Positions 33,106-41,121 are shown, counted from the first letter of the stretch. The stretch: DNA of 44,367 bases from Candidatus Falkowbacteria bacterium S5_I03 (GCA_019248265.1 JAEHGX010000010.1:1-44367), one strand, 5' to 3'. Numbers and translations are program-made. Notes: a model not told the origin generated them from the letters alone.

Positions 33106-34523
33106 TGTTTGTGAATTAATTCGCTATTCTTAATTTTAAAGGTGATGGAGAATGGGATGTCTTCTTTTTTGCCGAGATTATTAAGAGGGATATTAACATC
33201 GCCGAATAAATCAGAATCTTCAAATGATTTTTTAAAATTATTAATTGAATCTCGGTCTTTAGCCGTCCCGCTGATAGTCAATAATCCCGTGGCATCAGGA
33301 AGAGAAAGTGTATTTATTTTAACATTGTCATTTGTTTTACTTCTTATTTCCTCGATTACTTTGCTCCAAACTATTTCTTGCCCATTCATGGCGCTAGCTT
33401 GGGAAATCAAGCTATTAAAGTTATCCGCTTTTTCTTTTAGTAAAATGCCGTTCTCCGAACCAGGCAACAAGCTGAGAGAGCTAATTCTTTTGTTGTAGTT
33501 GTTTTGCATTATGGACATAAATGACCAGGTGGCGAAAAAAATAAGCACGAAGAAGGTTGCTAAGACGGCGCTGGTGCCGATTAAAAAGTTAGCATTTAGA
33601 TTAGCTTTTTCATGGGCATAAGCTTTTTCGGTGCCGATTTCCATTAAGCTTATTATCACATCATCTTTCCTGGGTATTAAACCGCGTTTGGCGGCGCCCA
33701 AAACAATTAAGAACTTGGGATTAATTTTTTCATTTTTTTGATTATCAATTTTTTCTAGAGTTACCGGCTTGAGAGGCATTTTCTTTATTTCTTGAGGTGA
33801 AAAATCGCCCAGCAGTGCCAATTGTTTAATATTGATACCAAACCAGCCGTGATAATTAATAACCCTGCTTATTTCTCCTTTAAGGTTGCCGTTAATTTTT
33901 TCTTGCGGTATGCTTTGAGAAAATATCAAATTATTGTTTATGATAACCGAAAAAGAGATATTATCTTCATCTTTTTTCAAGATAAGCAGCGCCTCATCTT
34001 TAGCCTGCTTAATAATTCGGGACAAGCTTAAGGCGTGGCTTTCAAGCGCTACTAATTTTAAGCCGGATTTTTTTAAGATATTTATTAGATTTTCAGCGTA
34101 ATCCTTTTTAATATAGGAAAGTAAAACTTTCTGGCTAATTTCATTTTTTTCAATTTCCATCCAGTCGCAATAGATATCAGATTTTTTTTGGGGCAGCTGT
34201 AATTCGACATTAAGCTCCATTGATTCATTTATTTTTTCCTTAGAAATATTGGCCGGAAAGTTATAAAGTTTAACAAAAATATTATTAGTCGGAATGGAGG
34301 CGATTATATATTTAATGTGATTTTTCTTGGCGAAGAGAGATAATTTTTTGGCGAGCTCTTCTGATTTCGGCAATTTTTTTTGATTATCAAGTTTTTCTTC
34401 AACCAAAATCTCCGTCTCCAGGCCGAGCCGTCCTTTTTTTAATAAAGCAAAACGCAAAGCGTCATCGCCTATTTCTAAGCCGCCGATAGTGTCTGTACGT
34501 GAAAATATTTTTCCTACACCCAT
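33102..34523 (-). CDS. PilM-PilN fusion protein
   Basis: 473 residues in one open frame. Residues 1 to about 285 are an actin-fold PilM domain: GGLEIGDDALRFALLKK opening, AKKLSLFAKKNHIKYIIASIPTNNIFVKLYNFP, central strands, VLGAAKRGLIP near 274-284. A membrane segment lies at about 312-335, then a coiled region and a PilN-like C-domain (IVWSKVIEEIRSKT, GLLTISGTAKDRDSINNFKKSFEDSD) of about 130 residues. In most bacteria pilM and pilN are separate and PilM binds a cytoplasmic N-terminal peptide of PilN. GspL in type II secretion has the same fused plan. TGA stop, overlapping the pilO ATG. Its own promoter lies upstream. Confidence 0.88.
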   Translation of the reverse strand: MGVGKIFSRTDTIGGLEIGDDALRFALLKKGRLGLETEILVEEKLDNQKKLPKSEELAKKLSLFAKKNHIKYIIASIPTNNIFVKLYNFPANISKEKINESMELNVELQLPQKKSDIYCDWMEIEKNEISQKVLLSYIKKDYAENLINILKKSGLKLVALESHALSLSRIIKQAKDEALLILKKDEDNISFSVIINNNLIFSQSIPQEKINGNLKGEISRVINYHGWFGINIKQLALLGDFSPQEIKKMPLKPVTLEKIDNQKNEKINPKFLIVLGAAKRGLIPRKDDVIISLMEIGTEKAYAHEKANLNANFLIGTSAVLATFFVLIFFATWSFMSIMQNNYNKRISSLSLLPGSENGILLKEKADNFNSLISQASAMNGQEIVWSKVIEEIRSKTNDNVKINTLSLPDATGLLTISGTAKDRDSINNFKKSFEDSDLFGDVNIPLNNLGKKEDIPFSITFKIKNSELIHKQ

Positions 34524-34551
34524 AGTTGATAAGACCCAAAATTATATCCTA

Positions 34552-34580
34552 ATTATAGCATATCTTTTATTTGCCTCCAA
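34552..34580 (-). promoter_or_regulatory. Promoter of pilMN-pilO-LytR_C operon
   Basis: On the minus strand TTGGAG (34575-34580), 17 bp, TATAAT (34552-34557) with TGC directly before the hexamer (extended -10). Start near 34546, leader about 23 nt. Confidence 0.65.
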
Positions 34581-34588
34581 CTTTAGGG

Positions 34589-34594
34589 TATAAT
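34589..34594 (+). promoter_or_regulatory. -10 hexamer for the DHH gene
   Basis: TATAAT 20 bp before the ATG at 34615; no good -35. It lies back-to-back with the pilMN promoter in a 91-bp divergent gap. Confidence 0.35.
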
Positions 34595-34614
34595 ATATAA
34601 ATAGAATAAATGAT

Positions 34615-35550
34615 ATGGAAAATAAAAAACCAATTTTAGTAACTTGTTATGTCGGACCGGATTTAGACGGTTACGCCGGAACCTTCGCTTACGCCGAATT
34701 TTTAAATAAACAAGGAGTAAAAGCCGTTGCCGGGATAGTGGGCGAAGCTCACGCTGAAGCCAAATACGTTTGTAATCGATTTAAAATTACCCCTTCGCTT
34801 ACGATAGCCGATTCTTTGAATTATTCGGAAATTATTTTAGTTGACGCCAGCGATCTTAACGGTCTGGGCGGGAAGATAGAGTTTGATAAAATTATTGAAA
34901 TTATTGATCACCGTCAGATTAACGAAGCTGATAAGTTTCCTCGAGCCCGGAAACAAATTGAATTAGTCGGTGCGGCCGCGACACTGGTTGCCGAAAAGTT
35001 TATTAATAATAAAGTCGAGATTTCGGTGGAGGCGGCGATTTTATTATATAGCGCAATAATTTCCAATACTCTTAATTTTCGGGCCGGAGTAACAACGGAG
35101 CGGGACCTTGTAGCGGCGGCTTGGTTGCGCCAAAAATTGGAAATTAGTGATGATTATTGGAAAGAATTATTTTTAGCTAAGTCGGATACGAGCGGTGATA
35201 AGTTGGCGCAATTAATGGGAAGCGAGATTGCCGTTTTTGAAATTGGTGGCAAAAAAATCAGCATTGTTCAGTTGGAACTTATCGGTGCCGAGAAATTAAT
35301 CGAGGAACGTGAATTTGATATTTTGGCCATTTTAAATAATTTAAAGGCGGAAAAAAAATTAGATTGTATTTTTTTGACAGTTATCGAGCTGGAAAAAGAA
35401 AAGAATTACTTCGTGACCGAAGATTTAAACCTGAAGATGACTTTGGGAAAAGTTTTAGGCGCCCGTTTTGCCGGTCCGGTTGGCGTTCGGGAAGGGATGA
35501 TTATGCGCAAGCAAATAGTGCCGCTTATTAAGGCGGAATGGGAAAAATAG
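34615..35550 (+). CDS. DHH-family phosphoesterase, PRUNE/type II pyrophosphatase-like
   Basis: 311 residues. DHH domain (about 8-165) with metal motifs D16-L-D18, LVDASD with D77 and D80, and IIDHR at 96-100, where the DHH is D98-H99-R100. A DHR in place of DHH is a hallmark of PRUNE and of some exopolyphosphatases; type II pyrophosphatases keep DHH. A DHHA2-like C-terminal domain (about 185-305) follows. Predicted to hydrolyse polyphosphate, pyrophosphate or a similar anhydride, or a cyclic/oligonucleotide. Substrate is not decidable from sequence. It is not clearly tied to the neighbours. Confidence 0.85.
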   Translation: MENKKPILVTCYVGPDLDGYAGTFAYAEFLNKQGVKAVAGIVGEAHAEAKYVCNRFKITPSLTIADSLNYSEIILVDASDLNGLGGKIEFDKIIEIIDHRQINEADKFPRARKQIELVGAAATLVAEKFINNKVEISVEAAILLYSAIISNTLNFRAGVTTERDLVAAAWLRQKLEISDDYWKELFLAKSDTSGDKLAQLMGSEIAVFEIGGKKISIVQLELIGAEKLIEEREFDILAILNNLKAEKKLDCIFLTVIELEKEKNYFVTEDLNLKMTLGKVLGARFAGPVGVREGMIMRKQIVPLIKAEWEK

Positions 35551-35564
35551 AGAGGGAAAATAAG

Positions 35565-35583
35565 AAGGCCTTGACGCCTTTTT
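35565..35583 (+). terminator. Short terminator overlapping the next promoter
   Basis: AAGGC (35565-35569), 6-nt loop, GCCTT (35576-35580), then T-run to 35583. The loop contains the start of the -35 of the ArsR promoter, so terminator and promoter share bases. Confidence 0.5.
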
Positions 35584-35599
35584 ATATTTGCGATATAAT
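35571..35599 (+). promoter_or_regulatory. Promoter of the ArsR-SdpI operon
   Basis: TTGACG (35571-35576), exactly 17 bp, TATAAT (35594-35599). Predicted start near 35606, giving a 27-nt leader. Confidence 0.8.
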
Positions 35600-35622
35600 T
35601 AGATATATATCTAAATATCTAA
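35599..35622 (+). promoter_or_regulatory. Probable ArsR/SdpR autoregulatory operator
   Basis: Perfect 16-bp palindrome TTAGATATATATCTAA (35599-35614), followed at once by a second ATATCTAA half (35615-35622). It overlaps the -10 end and the predicted start, so binding would block RNA polymerase. ArsR/SdpR repressors bind such AT-rich palindromes at their own promoters. Confidence 0.6.
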
Positions 35623-35632
35623 ATATAAACTG

Positions 35633-35896
35633 ATGTCTTTAAATAATACTTTTGCCGCTTTGGCCGACCCTAATCGCCAAAAGATAATCAAGTGTCTTAA
35701 GAGGTCGGAGCTGCCGGTCAGTGAAATTGCCAAGAGCGTGAATATTACCCTGGCAACCTTGTCACATCATCTGGATATTTTACGGCGCGCTGGCCTGGTT
35801 AGTTCTCGTCGCGATGGCCGACAAATTTTTTACGAACTTAATATGAGCGTGGCCGAAGAGATTATGGAAGGGTTAGCTAAAATGTTTAAAAAATAA
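35633..35896 (+). CDS. ArsR-family repressor (SdpR-like)
   Basis: 87 residues, short winged-helix ArsR protein: ALADPNRQKIIKCL, SEIAKSVNITLATLSHHLDILRRAGLVSSRRDGRQIFYEL are helices 2-5 and the wing. No cysteine metal-binding motif (ELCVCD) is present, so it is not a metal sensor of the ArsR/SmtB type. The next gene is a SdpI-like membrane protein 21 bp away. In Bacillus subtilis SdpR represses sdpRI and is sequestered at the membrane by SdpI when it binds the SdpC toxin. The same arrangement is inferred here. No SdpC-like toxin gene was seen in the window. Confidence 0.93.
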   Translation: MSLNNTFAALADPNRQKIIKCLKRSELPVSEIAKSVNITLATLSHHLDILRRAGLVSSRRDGRQIFYELNMSVAEEIMEGLAKMFKK

Positions 35897-35917
35897 ATTT
35901 TAATAAGTAATAAAATT

Positions 35918-36586
35918 ATGAAAAATCCGATTAAATTTTCTTGGCAGACAGAAATTTGGCCGCTACTTATTATCGCGGTAGTTATCGCTTTAAGTATTTG
36001 GTCTTATCCGCAATTGCCAATGAGAGTCATTAGCCATTGGGATTTTAACGGTCAAGCCAACGGTTGGATGAGCCGAGAATTCCATGCAATTATGTTCCCG
36101 GTTTTAATGGCGTTTATGTACGCGCTTCTTTCCTTAATGCCTAAATTTGATCCGCGCAGTGAGCGCTATAGCGAGTTTGCAAATGTGTATTTAACTTTTA
36201 GGACAATGATTATGCTGGTGCTGGCGGTCACTTTTGGTGCCGCTACCTTCGCCAATCTCGGTTATTCTATTAACATCGGTGCTACCGTCAGCGGCGCCAT
36301 CGGGGTCTTAATGATTGTTTTGGGTAATTATTTCGGCAAGCTTAAATCTAATTTTTTCATCGGCATTAGAACTAGTTGGACTCTATCCTCGGAGAATGTT
36401 TGGAATAAAACCCATCGCTTAGGTGCCAAGCTATTTGTTGTTTGGGGTCTGGCATTAATTGCCGCTCCGTGGCTGAAACCAGCAATCGCCATGGGAATTC
36501 TTTTTGGCGGAATTATAATTATTATTGTCTGGACCAGTATTTATTCTTATATTTTATTTAATAAAGAAAAGGCACTTAAGAAATAA
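35918..36586 (+). CDS. SdpI-family membrane protein (immunity/signal)
   Basis: 222 residues, six or so membrane segments. Near the N-terminus is a DUF1648-type stretch (MRVISHWDFNGQANGWMSR, about 35-53), then the SdpI signature (FFIGIRTSWTLSSENVWNKTHRLGAKLF, about 146-173). SdpI in B. subtilis gives immunity to SdpC and acts as receptor in signalling to SdpR. Here it follows an SdpR-like repressor, which supports a two-gene sensing-immunity unit. What it senses is unknown. Confidence 0.9.
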   Translation: MKNPIKFSWQTEIWPLLIIAVVIALSIWSYPQLPMRVISHWDFNGQANGWMSREFHAIMFPVLMAFMYALLSLMPKFDPRSERYSEFANVYLTFRTMIMLVLAVTFGAATFANLGYSINIGATVSGAIGVLMIVLGNYFGKLKSNFFIGIRTSWTLSSENVWNKTHRLGAKLFVVWGLALIAAPWLKPAIAMGILFGGIIIIIVWTSIYSYILFNKEKALKK

Positions 36587-36613
36587 ATCGTCTGTTTTAC
36601 AAAATTAATGATA

Positions 36614-36643
36614 AAAAAATCTCCGCGTCGGCGGAGATTTTTG
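36614..36643. terminator. Bidirectional terminator
   Basis: AAAAATCTCCGC (36615-36626), loop GTCG, GCGGAGATTTTT (36631-36642). Perfect 12-bp stem, T-runs on both strands. Shared by the SdpI gene and the converging PspC gene. Confidence 0.92.
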
Positions 36644-36647
36644 TTGT

Positions 36648-38102
36648 TTATTCGGAGATTGTAGGGGCGGAATTTTCATAATCCGGTAAATTATTATCTT
36701 CAATTATTGGTTCTGGAATTGGAGCCGTCTCATCAAACATATCGGCTCCGTCGTGGGCGGTAATTTTTAATTTAGTACTGGTCGCGATAACTAACTCCAT
36801 TGAGGACAAATGACAGTTGATGCAGGTTGCTTCCGGTTGATATTTTTGTTGCGTAATAATTAATTTTTTATTTTCGCGTTTAATTTCTAAACTGCTTAAA
36901 TCTATTTGTCGGCCGCTGATAATGGGTGGAGTGCTAGTGTTTGCGCTTACAAAAACATTTAAGCGGTTCCCGTAAACTTCTATTTCTTCTATTTCCGCGA
37001 GGTCAATTACTTGTTTAACTTGTTCGGTCGCGTAGTAATTATCAAATTTTTGTTTTAGTTCTGGCGCGTAACGCAAGCAGAGAGCGGAAAAGACAATTCC
37101 GGACATCATCCAGACGGCGACCATAATAGAGCCGGCGGCAAAGCTTAAAAAATTTTTCTTGCGGATAATCGCTAATCCGCCGATAATAAATAAAATTGCC
37201 GGAATAGCTAGGGATAAAAACCCAGTGATTATCAGCCAAGTGTAAGGAACAACGGCCGTTAATTCGGTAATCGGAATAAAGGAAAATTTATAGACCGGAT
37301 TGTTGAATAACAACATAAAAAGAGCGCCAATACTGATGGCGGCTAAGCCGATTAAGGAGAAGACTGTTAAAAAAATGCCGATGCAAAAAAGACATATCGG
37401 CCATAAAGCCCGCCAGACTTTTTTAATGGCGAGAAAGAGACCGTTAAGAATAACTAGCGGTAGGCTGAATATTTTATCTAGCGCCGAACGTTTTTGCCAG
37501 CGTTTTTTCCAATTGTCTTGAATCTGTTTGCCGGTTTTAGCCAGATTTTTAAAGGCGGCAATCGTTGGCGCTTGTCCTTGCATTTCTAATTTTTGATGGG
37601 CAGTTTTTGCTTCCGGCATGGCTATCCAGAGAAGGATATAAAGCGGGAAGGCACTGCCGCCGGCAAATACCAGTGCGAAGAAAATTACCCTGAATAAGAC
37701 CGGATCAATATCGAAATAAGCGCCTAAACCGGAACAGACGCCGCCAATAACCGCATTGTCGGAATCGCGGTACAGCTTACGTTTCGTTTTATTTTCCGGT
37801 AAAGATTCTTCGTCGCTTTCTACTTCGCCCCCGCCGCCGACTTCGCGATCAAAATCTTCAATTGTCCCCATTATCTTTATCAGAGACTCAACGTCTTCCA
37901 GAGTAACAATTTCTTTGTAGGAGTTTAAAGACGATTTAAGTTTGTCGGCCATGCTGTTTTCAATGTCCGCCATTACTTCATCCGCGTCTGCGTCACCGCA
38001 ATGATTTTTAATACTTTTTAAATAAGAAGCTAATTTTTCGTAGGCATCCTCCTCAATTGAGAAGTTTTGATCGCTTAAGTTTATAGAAATAGTTTTTTTC
38101 AT
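36648..38102 (-). CDS. PspC-domain membrane protein
   Basis: 484 residues. N-terminal region (1-90) is a soluble alpha domain with IEEDAYEKLASYLKSI and an IENSMADKL helix, as found on HAAS/PspC proteins. Then PspC (about 108-170: KLYRDSDNAVIGGVCSGLGAYF and IDPVLFRVIFFALVF) with a membrane hairpin. More membrane segments lie near 225-250, 285-310 and 320-345, followed by an outside beta-rich C-terminal domain (about 375-455) like adhesin-type DUF4097. A CxxC (TCINCH) lies near 429-434. Transcribed after the PadR gene 4 bp upstream. PspC with PadR is a common stress-envelope module. Confidence 0.9.
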   Translation of the reverse strand: MKKTISINLSDQNFSIEEDAYEKLASYLKSIKNHCGDADADEVMADIENSMADKLKSSLNSYKEIVTLEDVESLIKIMGTIEDFDREVGGGGEVESDEESLPENKTKRKLYRDSDNAVIGGVCSGLGAYFDIDPVLFRVIFFALVFAGGSAFPLYILLWIAMPEAKTAHQKLEMQGQAPTIAAFKNLAKTGKQIQDNWKKRWQKRSALDKIFSLPLVILNGLFLAIKKVWRALWPICLFCIGIFLTVFSLIGLAAISIGALFMLLFNNPVYKFSFIPITELTAVVPYTWLIITGFLSLAIPAILFIIGGLAIIRKKNFLSFAAGSIMVAVWMMSGIVFSALCLRYAPELKQKFDNYYATEQVKQVIDLAEIEEIEVYGNRLNVFVSANTSTPPIISGRQIDLSSLEIKRENKKLIITQQKYQPEATCINCHLSSMELVIATSTKLKITAHDGADMFDETAPIPEPIIEDNNLPDYENSAPTISE

Positions 38103-38106
38103 ATGG

Positions 38107-38448
38107 TTATTTTTTTAAATTTGTTATCGCGCTCTCCAGGCTTTTCCACTGCTCTTCACAGCCCTTAAGAAACTGTCTCCCTTTAGCTGTCAAAGAATAG
38201 TATTTTCGGGGCGGGCCAGACTTTGATTCTTCCCATTTATATTCCAAAAGTTCGGAGTTTTTTAAGCGGGAGAGCAGGGGATAAATTGTCCCTTCAACTA
38301 CCGTCAACTTTGCGTTTTTTAGCCGACTGATTATTTCACTGGCATATATTTTACGTTTAGCAATTACCAATAAAATAGCAAATTCTAAAACACCTTTACG
38401 CATTTGTGCGGCGGCATTCTCCATTGATTTTTTAAACTCATCTTCCAT
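38107..38448 (-). CDS. PadR-family transcriptional regulator
   Basis: 113 residues: KGVLEFAILLVIAKRKIYASEIISRL, then VVEGTIYPLLSRLKNSELLEYKWEES, GPPRKYYSLTAKGRQFL are the winged helix and wing of PadR. The C-terminal helix gives dimerisation. The likely effector is unknown, and the target is its own operon with pspC. An 8+8 palindrome lies over its -35. Autoregulation is inferred. Confidence 0.93.
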   Translation of the reverse strand: MEDEFKKSMENAAAQMRKGVLEFAILLVIAKRKIYASEIISRLKNAKLTVVEGTIYPLLSRLKNSELLEYKWEESKSGPPRKYYSLTAKGRQFLKGCEEQWKSLESAITNLKK

Positions 38449-38477
38449 ATTTTTATTGATTTATTTTTATTAATTTC

Positions 38478-38506
38478 ATTATATCACCTACTACCTTTTT
38501 ATGCAA
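38478..38506 (-). promoter_or_regulatory. Promoter of padR-pspC
   Basis: On the minus strand TTGCAT (38501-38506), 17 bp, TATAAT (38478-38483), about 30 bp before the PadR ATG. Confidence 0.75.
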
Positions 38507-38512
38507 GGTAGT
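38490..38512 (-). promoter_or_regulatory. Probable PadR operator
   Basis: Inverted repeat ACTACCTT (38490-38497), 7-bp gap, AAGGTAGT (38505-38512). It overlaps the -35 and spacer of the padR promoter. This suggests autorepression by PadR. Confidence 0.6.
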
Positions 38513-38555
38513 GGCGCTATTCTGTCAGGCGATCGATCGGGGAAGGATGTTTAAC

Positions 38556-38584
38556 TTGTAAAAAACCGGTTTTAGGCGTAATTT
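38556..38584 (+). promoter_or_regulatory. Possible promoter of the EamA gene
   Basis: TTGTAA (38556-38561), 17 bp, TAATTT (38579-38584), 25 bp before the start. The -10 is weak. Confidence 0.3.
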
Positions 38585-38609
38585 ATTAATAGATTAATAA
38601 ATATTTTTT

Positions 38610-39032
38610 ATGTGGTTATTTTACGCATTCTTATCTGCTATCTTTGCCGCCGGAGTGGCAATTGTCGGTAAGCTGGGACTCAAAAATATTGATTCTACAC
38701 TTGCGACCACTGTCCGCTCGATTATTATGGCCGGCTTTCTAATTGTTGTTAGTTTTGCTTTAAGAAAATTTGATGGCTTTAATTTTCATAGTTTTTCTAA
38801 CAAAGATTGGTTATTAATTATTTTGGCGGGTATTTTTGGTGCTATGTCCTGGCTTTTCTATTTTTTTGCTTTAAAAAACGGCCAAGCAACTCCGGTGGTT
38901 GCAATTGACAGGCTTAGTATGGTCTTTGTTTTTATTCTGGCTATCCTATTTTTAGGCGAAGCTTTTTCTTGGCGCGCTTTAATCGGTGTAGTTTTGATGG
39001 TTGGCGGCGCGATTATGATTTCGCTTAAATAA
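38610..39032 (+). CDS. EamA-like small drug/metabolite transporter (half-size)
   Basis: 140 residues with about five membrane segments and one EamA domain, where full transporters have ten segments and two domains. Such half-size proteins must form dimers. Signature: FAAGVAIVGKLGLKNIDSTLATTVRSIIMAGFLIV, and near the C-terminus AILFLGEAFSWRALIGVVLMVGGAIMI. Substrate is unknown. Own small unit, divergent from padR and ended by a shared terminator. Confidence 0.9.
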   Translation: MWLFYAFLSAIFAAGVAIVGKLGLKNIDSTLATTVRSIIMAGFLIVVSFALRKFDGFNFHSFSNKDWLLIILAGIFGAMSWLFYFFALKNGQATPVVAIDRLSMVFVFILAILFLGEAFSWRALIGVVLMVGGAIMISLK

Positions 39033-39048
39033 TTACTATTTGAATAAA

Positions 39049-39080
39049 AAAACGACGAATTTTATTTTTCGCCGTTTTTT
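39049..39080. terminator. Bidirectional terminator
   Basis: AAAACGACGAA (39049-39059) with TTCGCCGTTTT (39068-39078), one mismatch, 8-nt loop, T-runs on both sides. Ends the EamA gene and the converging MATE gene. Confidence 0.8.
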
Positions 39081-39092
39081 ATTAATAAAGTT

Positions 39093-40505
39093 TTAGTTTT
39101 CGGTTGTTACAATTTCATTTATTTCCGTCTCTTGAATGATTTGTGTCTGCGTCCGAGAGTCCTCGCTAATCAGTTTTTTATTTTTCCAGCGACCGCGGAA
39201 GAAAATGGTTAAGTAGACTCCGACCGCCAGGAGATTGGTAATAGGGAATGATAGCCAAACTCCGAAAAGGCCTAAATGGAAAAACTTAGCCAGCAAGAAA
39301 GCTAAGGGAATCTCTATTACCCATTGAGAAATTATCGTTAGCATCATTGATTGTTTAGTAGCGCCGGCGGCTTGCAAGGTGCTACCAACAATAATTTGCA
39401 TGCCGATGATACCAAAGATTGGCGCCATAAATCTCAAAAAGAAAGCGCCTTCACGAATAACGTCCAAGTCGTTAGGAACAAAAAAACGGATGAAGGCGGG
39501 GGCAAAGATGAAGATTATTGCTCCTAGAGAAGTTAAGGACAGGAAAATTAATTTTAAGCTCAGCCGCGCGGTTTGGTCAGCGCTCTTAGGATCTTGAGCA
39601 CCAAGATTTTGGCCTACCAGGGCTGCATTCGCACCGGCAAAACCAAAGGCTAGCATCAGCGCTAATTGAAAAAGATTAGAGCCGACTCCATAAGCGGCGA
39701 CCGCCAAGGTGCCAAAACTAGTTATTAATCCAGTTATGACGGCAAATCCTAAACTTCTGGCTGATTGTTCAATTGATGCCGGCAGACCCAAAAAGAAAGA
39801 ACGTTTCATGAATTTAAAGTCTGGCAAGAAATCGCGACGATGGAGCTTGATACCGAATTTGCCTCCAAATAAGGTTGTTAAACCGATAACAGCGGCGATA
39901 CTTTGAGTAAAAAGAGTCGCCCAAGCTGTACCCGCTACCCCTAGGGCCGGGATAAAGCCATAACCGAACATAAATAAAGGATCGAGTGCAAAATTAAGGA
40001 TAACGGTGCCTATAACTATATAAACTGGTAGTTTTGGCCGACCGATACTACGCATGATAGACTGGAAAATAAAGAAGGAAAAGTTAAAAATCATACCAAC
40101 AAAAGAAATACGCAGATAGGAGAGGGCGGAGGAGAAAATGGAATCGTCTACTCCTAAGAATCTTAAAATAGCTGGGGCTAAAATATAACCAAGAGCACTT
40201 AGTAATAAGGCGACATTAACGACGGTTATCATAGTTTGGGCCGCGCTATGGCTTACCATTTTTTCATTTTTAGCTCCGAAATATTGGGCTGTTAAAGTGG
40301 CGCCGGCAATCGCAAAGCCAATACCGAGCGACATCATAAAGAAGATAACCGGCGCGGTTACCGCGACGGAGGCTACCCCCTTTTCGCCCAAGCGCCCGAC
40401 CCAGAAGGCGTCAGTAAGCTGGTAAGCCGCTTGGAAAAAATGAGCCAGGATTATTGGTCCGGCTAGACCCAGCAAGGGTTTAATTATTTTTTTATTTGAT
40501 TTCAT
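39093..40505 (-). CDS. MATE-family efflux transporter
   Basis: 470 residues, twelve membrane segments expected. N-terminal ILAHFFQAAYQLTDAFWVGRLGEKGVASVAVTAP is the MATE/NorM signature, and the second half repeats it (QSARSLGFAVITGLITSFGTLAVAAYGVGSN). Such proteins export cationic drugs or metabolites with Na+ or H+. It overlaps the adenylate kinase-like gene by 4 bp (ATGA), so translation is coupled, an odd pair. The hydrophilic C-tail (40 residues) is Thr/Glu-rich. Confidence 0.94.
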   Translation of the reverse strand: MKSNKKIIKPLLGLAGPIILAHFFQAAYQLTDAFWVGRLGEKGVASVAVTAPVIFFMMSLGIGFAIAGATLTAQYFGAKNEKMVSHSAAQTMITVVNVALLLSALGYILAPAILRFLGVDDSIFSSALSYLRISFVGMIFNFSFFIFQSIMRSIGRPKLPVYIVIGTVILNFALDPLFMFGYGFIPALGVAGTAWATLFTQSIAAVIGLTTLFGGKFGIKLHRRDFLPDFKFMKRSFFLGLPASIEQSARSLGFAVITGLITSFGTLAVAAYGVGSNLFQLALMLAFGFAGANAALVGQNLGAQDPKSADQTARLSLKLIFLSLTSLGAIIFIFAPAFIRFFVPNDLDVIREGAFFLRFMAPIFGIIGMQIIVGSTLQAAGATKQSMMLTIISQWVIEIPLAFLLAKFFHLGLFGVWLSFPITNLLAVGVYLTIFFRGRWKNKKLISEDSRTQTQIIQETEINEIVTTEN

Positions 40506-41065
40506 AAATTTTTTTTAATTTCTTTGTTTACTGTCTCAATGCTAAGCGAGGCATCAATCTCTATTAGTTTGCCGGCGGAGCGATAATATTCCAAAAGCGG
40601 TGCTGATTCGCGCTCAAATACCAGGAAGCGGTTGCGAATAGCTTCCGGGCTGACGTCGTCGCCACGGCCACTCAGTTGAGCCCGCGCTTCAATTCTTTTT
40701 AAAGCTTGTTCCGGCTGTAGGCGCAGATAAAAGAAATTGCCAATTTTCCAGTTAAGTTCAAGAGCAATTTTGGCTAATATTTTTGCTTGAGAAACAATTC
40801 TGGGAAAACCGTCAAAGATAATTCCGGACTGGCCGGCTTTTTGGCCAATATTTTTTATTATTTCTATCATTAGCTCATCCGGAATAAGTATTCCTTCATC
40901 AACATAAGGCTTTATTTGTTGCCCTAAACTGGACCCGGAATCAATTTCGGCTCGCAGGCGTTCGCCCATGCCAAACTTCATAAATCCATACTTTTCCGCT
41001 AATATTTCTGCCTGGGTTGACTTGCCACATCCCGGTTGACCATAAAAAGTGATGATTTTTTTCAT
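40502..41065 (-). CDS. Adenylate kinase-like nucleoside monophosphate kinase
   Basis: 187 residues. P-loop GQPGCGKST at 9-17, FDGFPR near 84-89, and RIEARAQLSGRGDDVSPEAIRNRF with the short-LID arginines. The LID is short (no zinc motif), as in cytosolic-type or short adenylate kinases. The canonical adk is normally in the ribosomal protein operon of bacteria, so this may be a second, divergent copy or the only one. It is 4 bp overlapped with a MATE exporter gene and ends in TGA. Confidence 0.85.
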   Translation of the reverse strand: MKKIITFYGQPGCGKSTQAEILAEKYGFMKFGMGERLRAEIDSGSSLGQQIKPYVDEGILIPDELMIEIIKNIGQKAGQSGIIFDGFPRIVSQAKILAKIALELNWKIGNFFYLRLQPEQALKRIEARAQLSGRGDDVSPEAIRNRFLVFERESAPLLEYYRSAGKLIEIDASLSIETVNKEIKKNL

Positions 41066-41121
41066 ATAAATTACTTGTTTTTAGGAGATTATCGTGCTAA
41101 TTTAAAGTTTGCGTCCCTATA

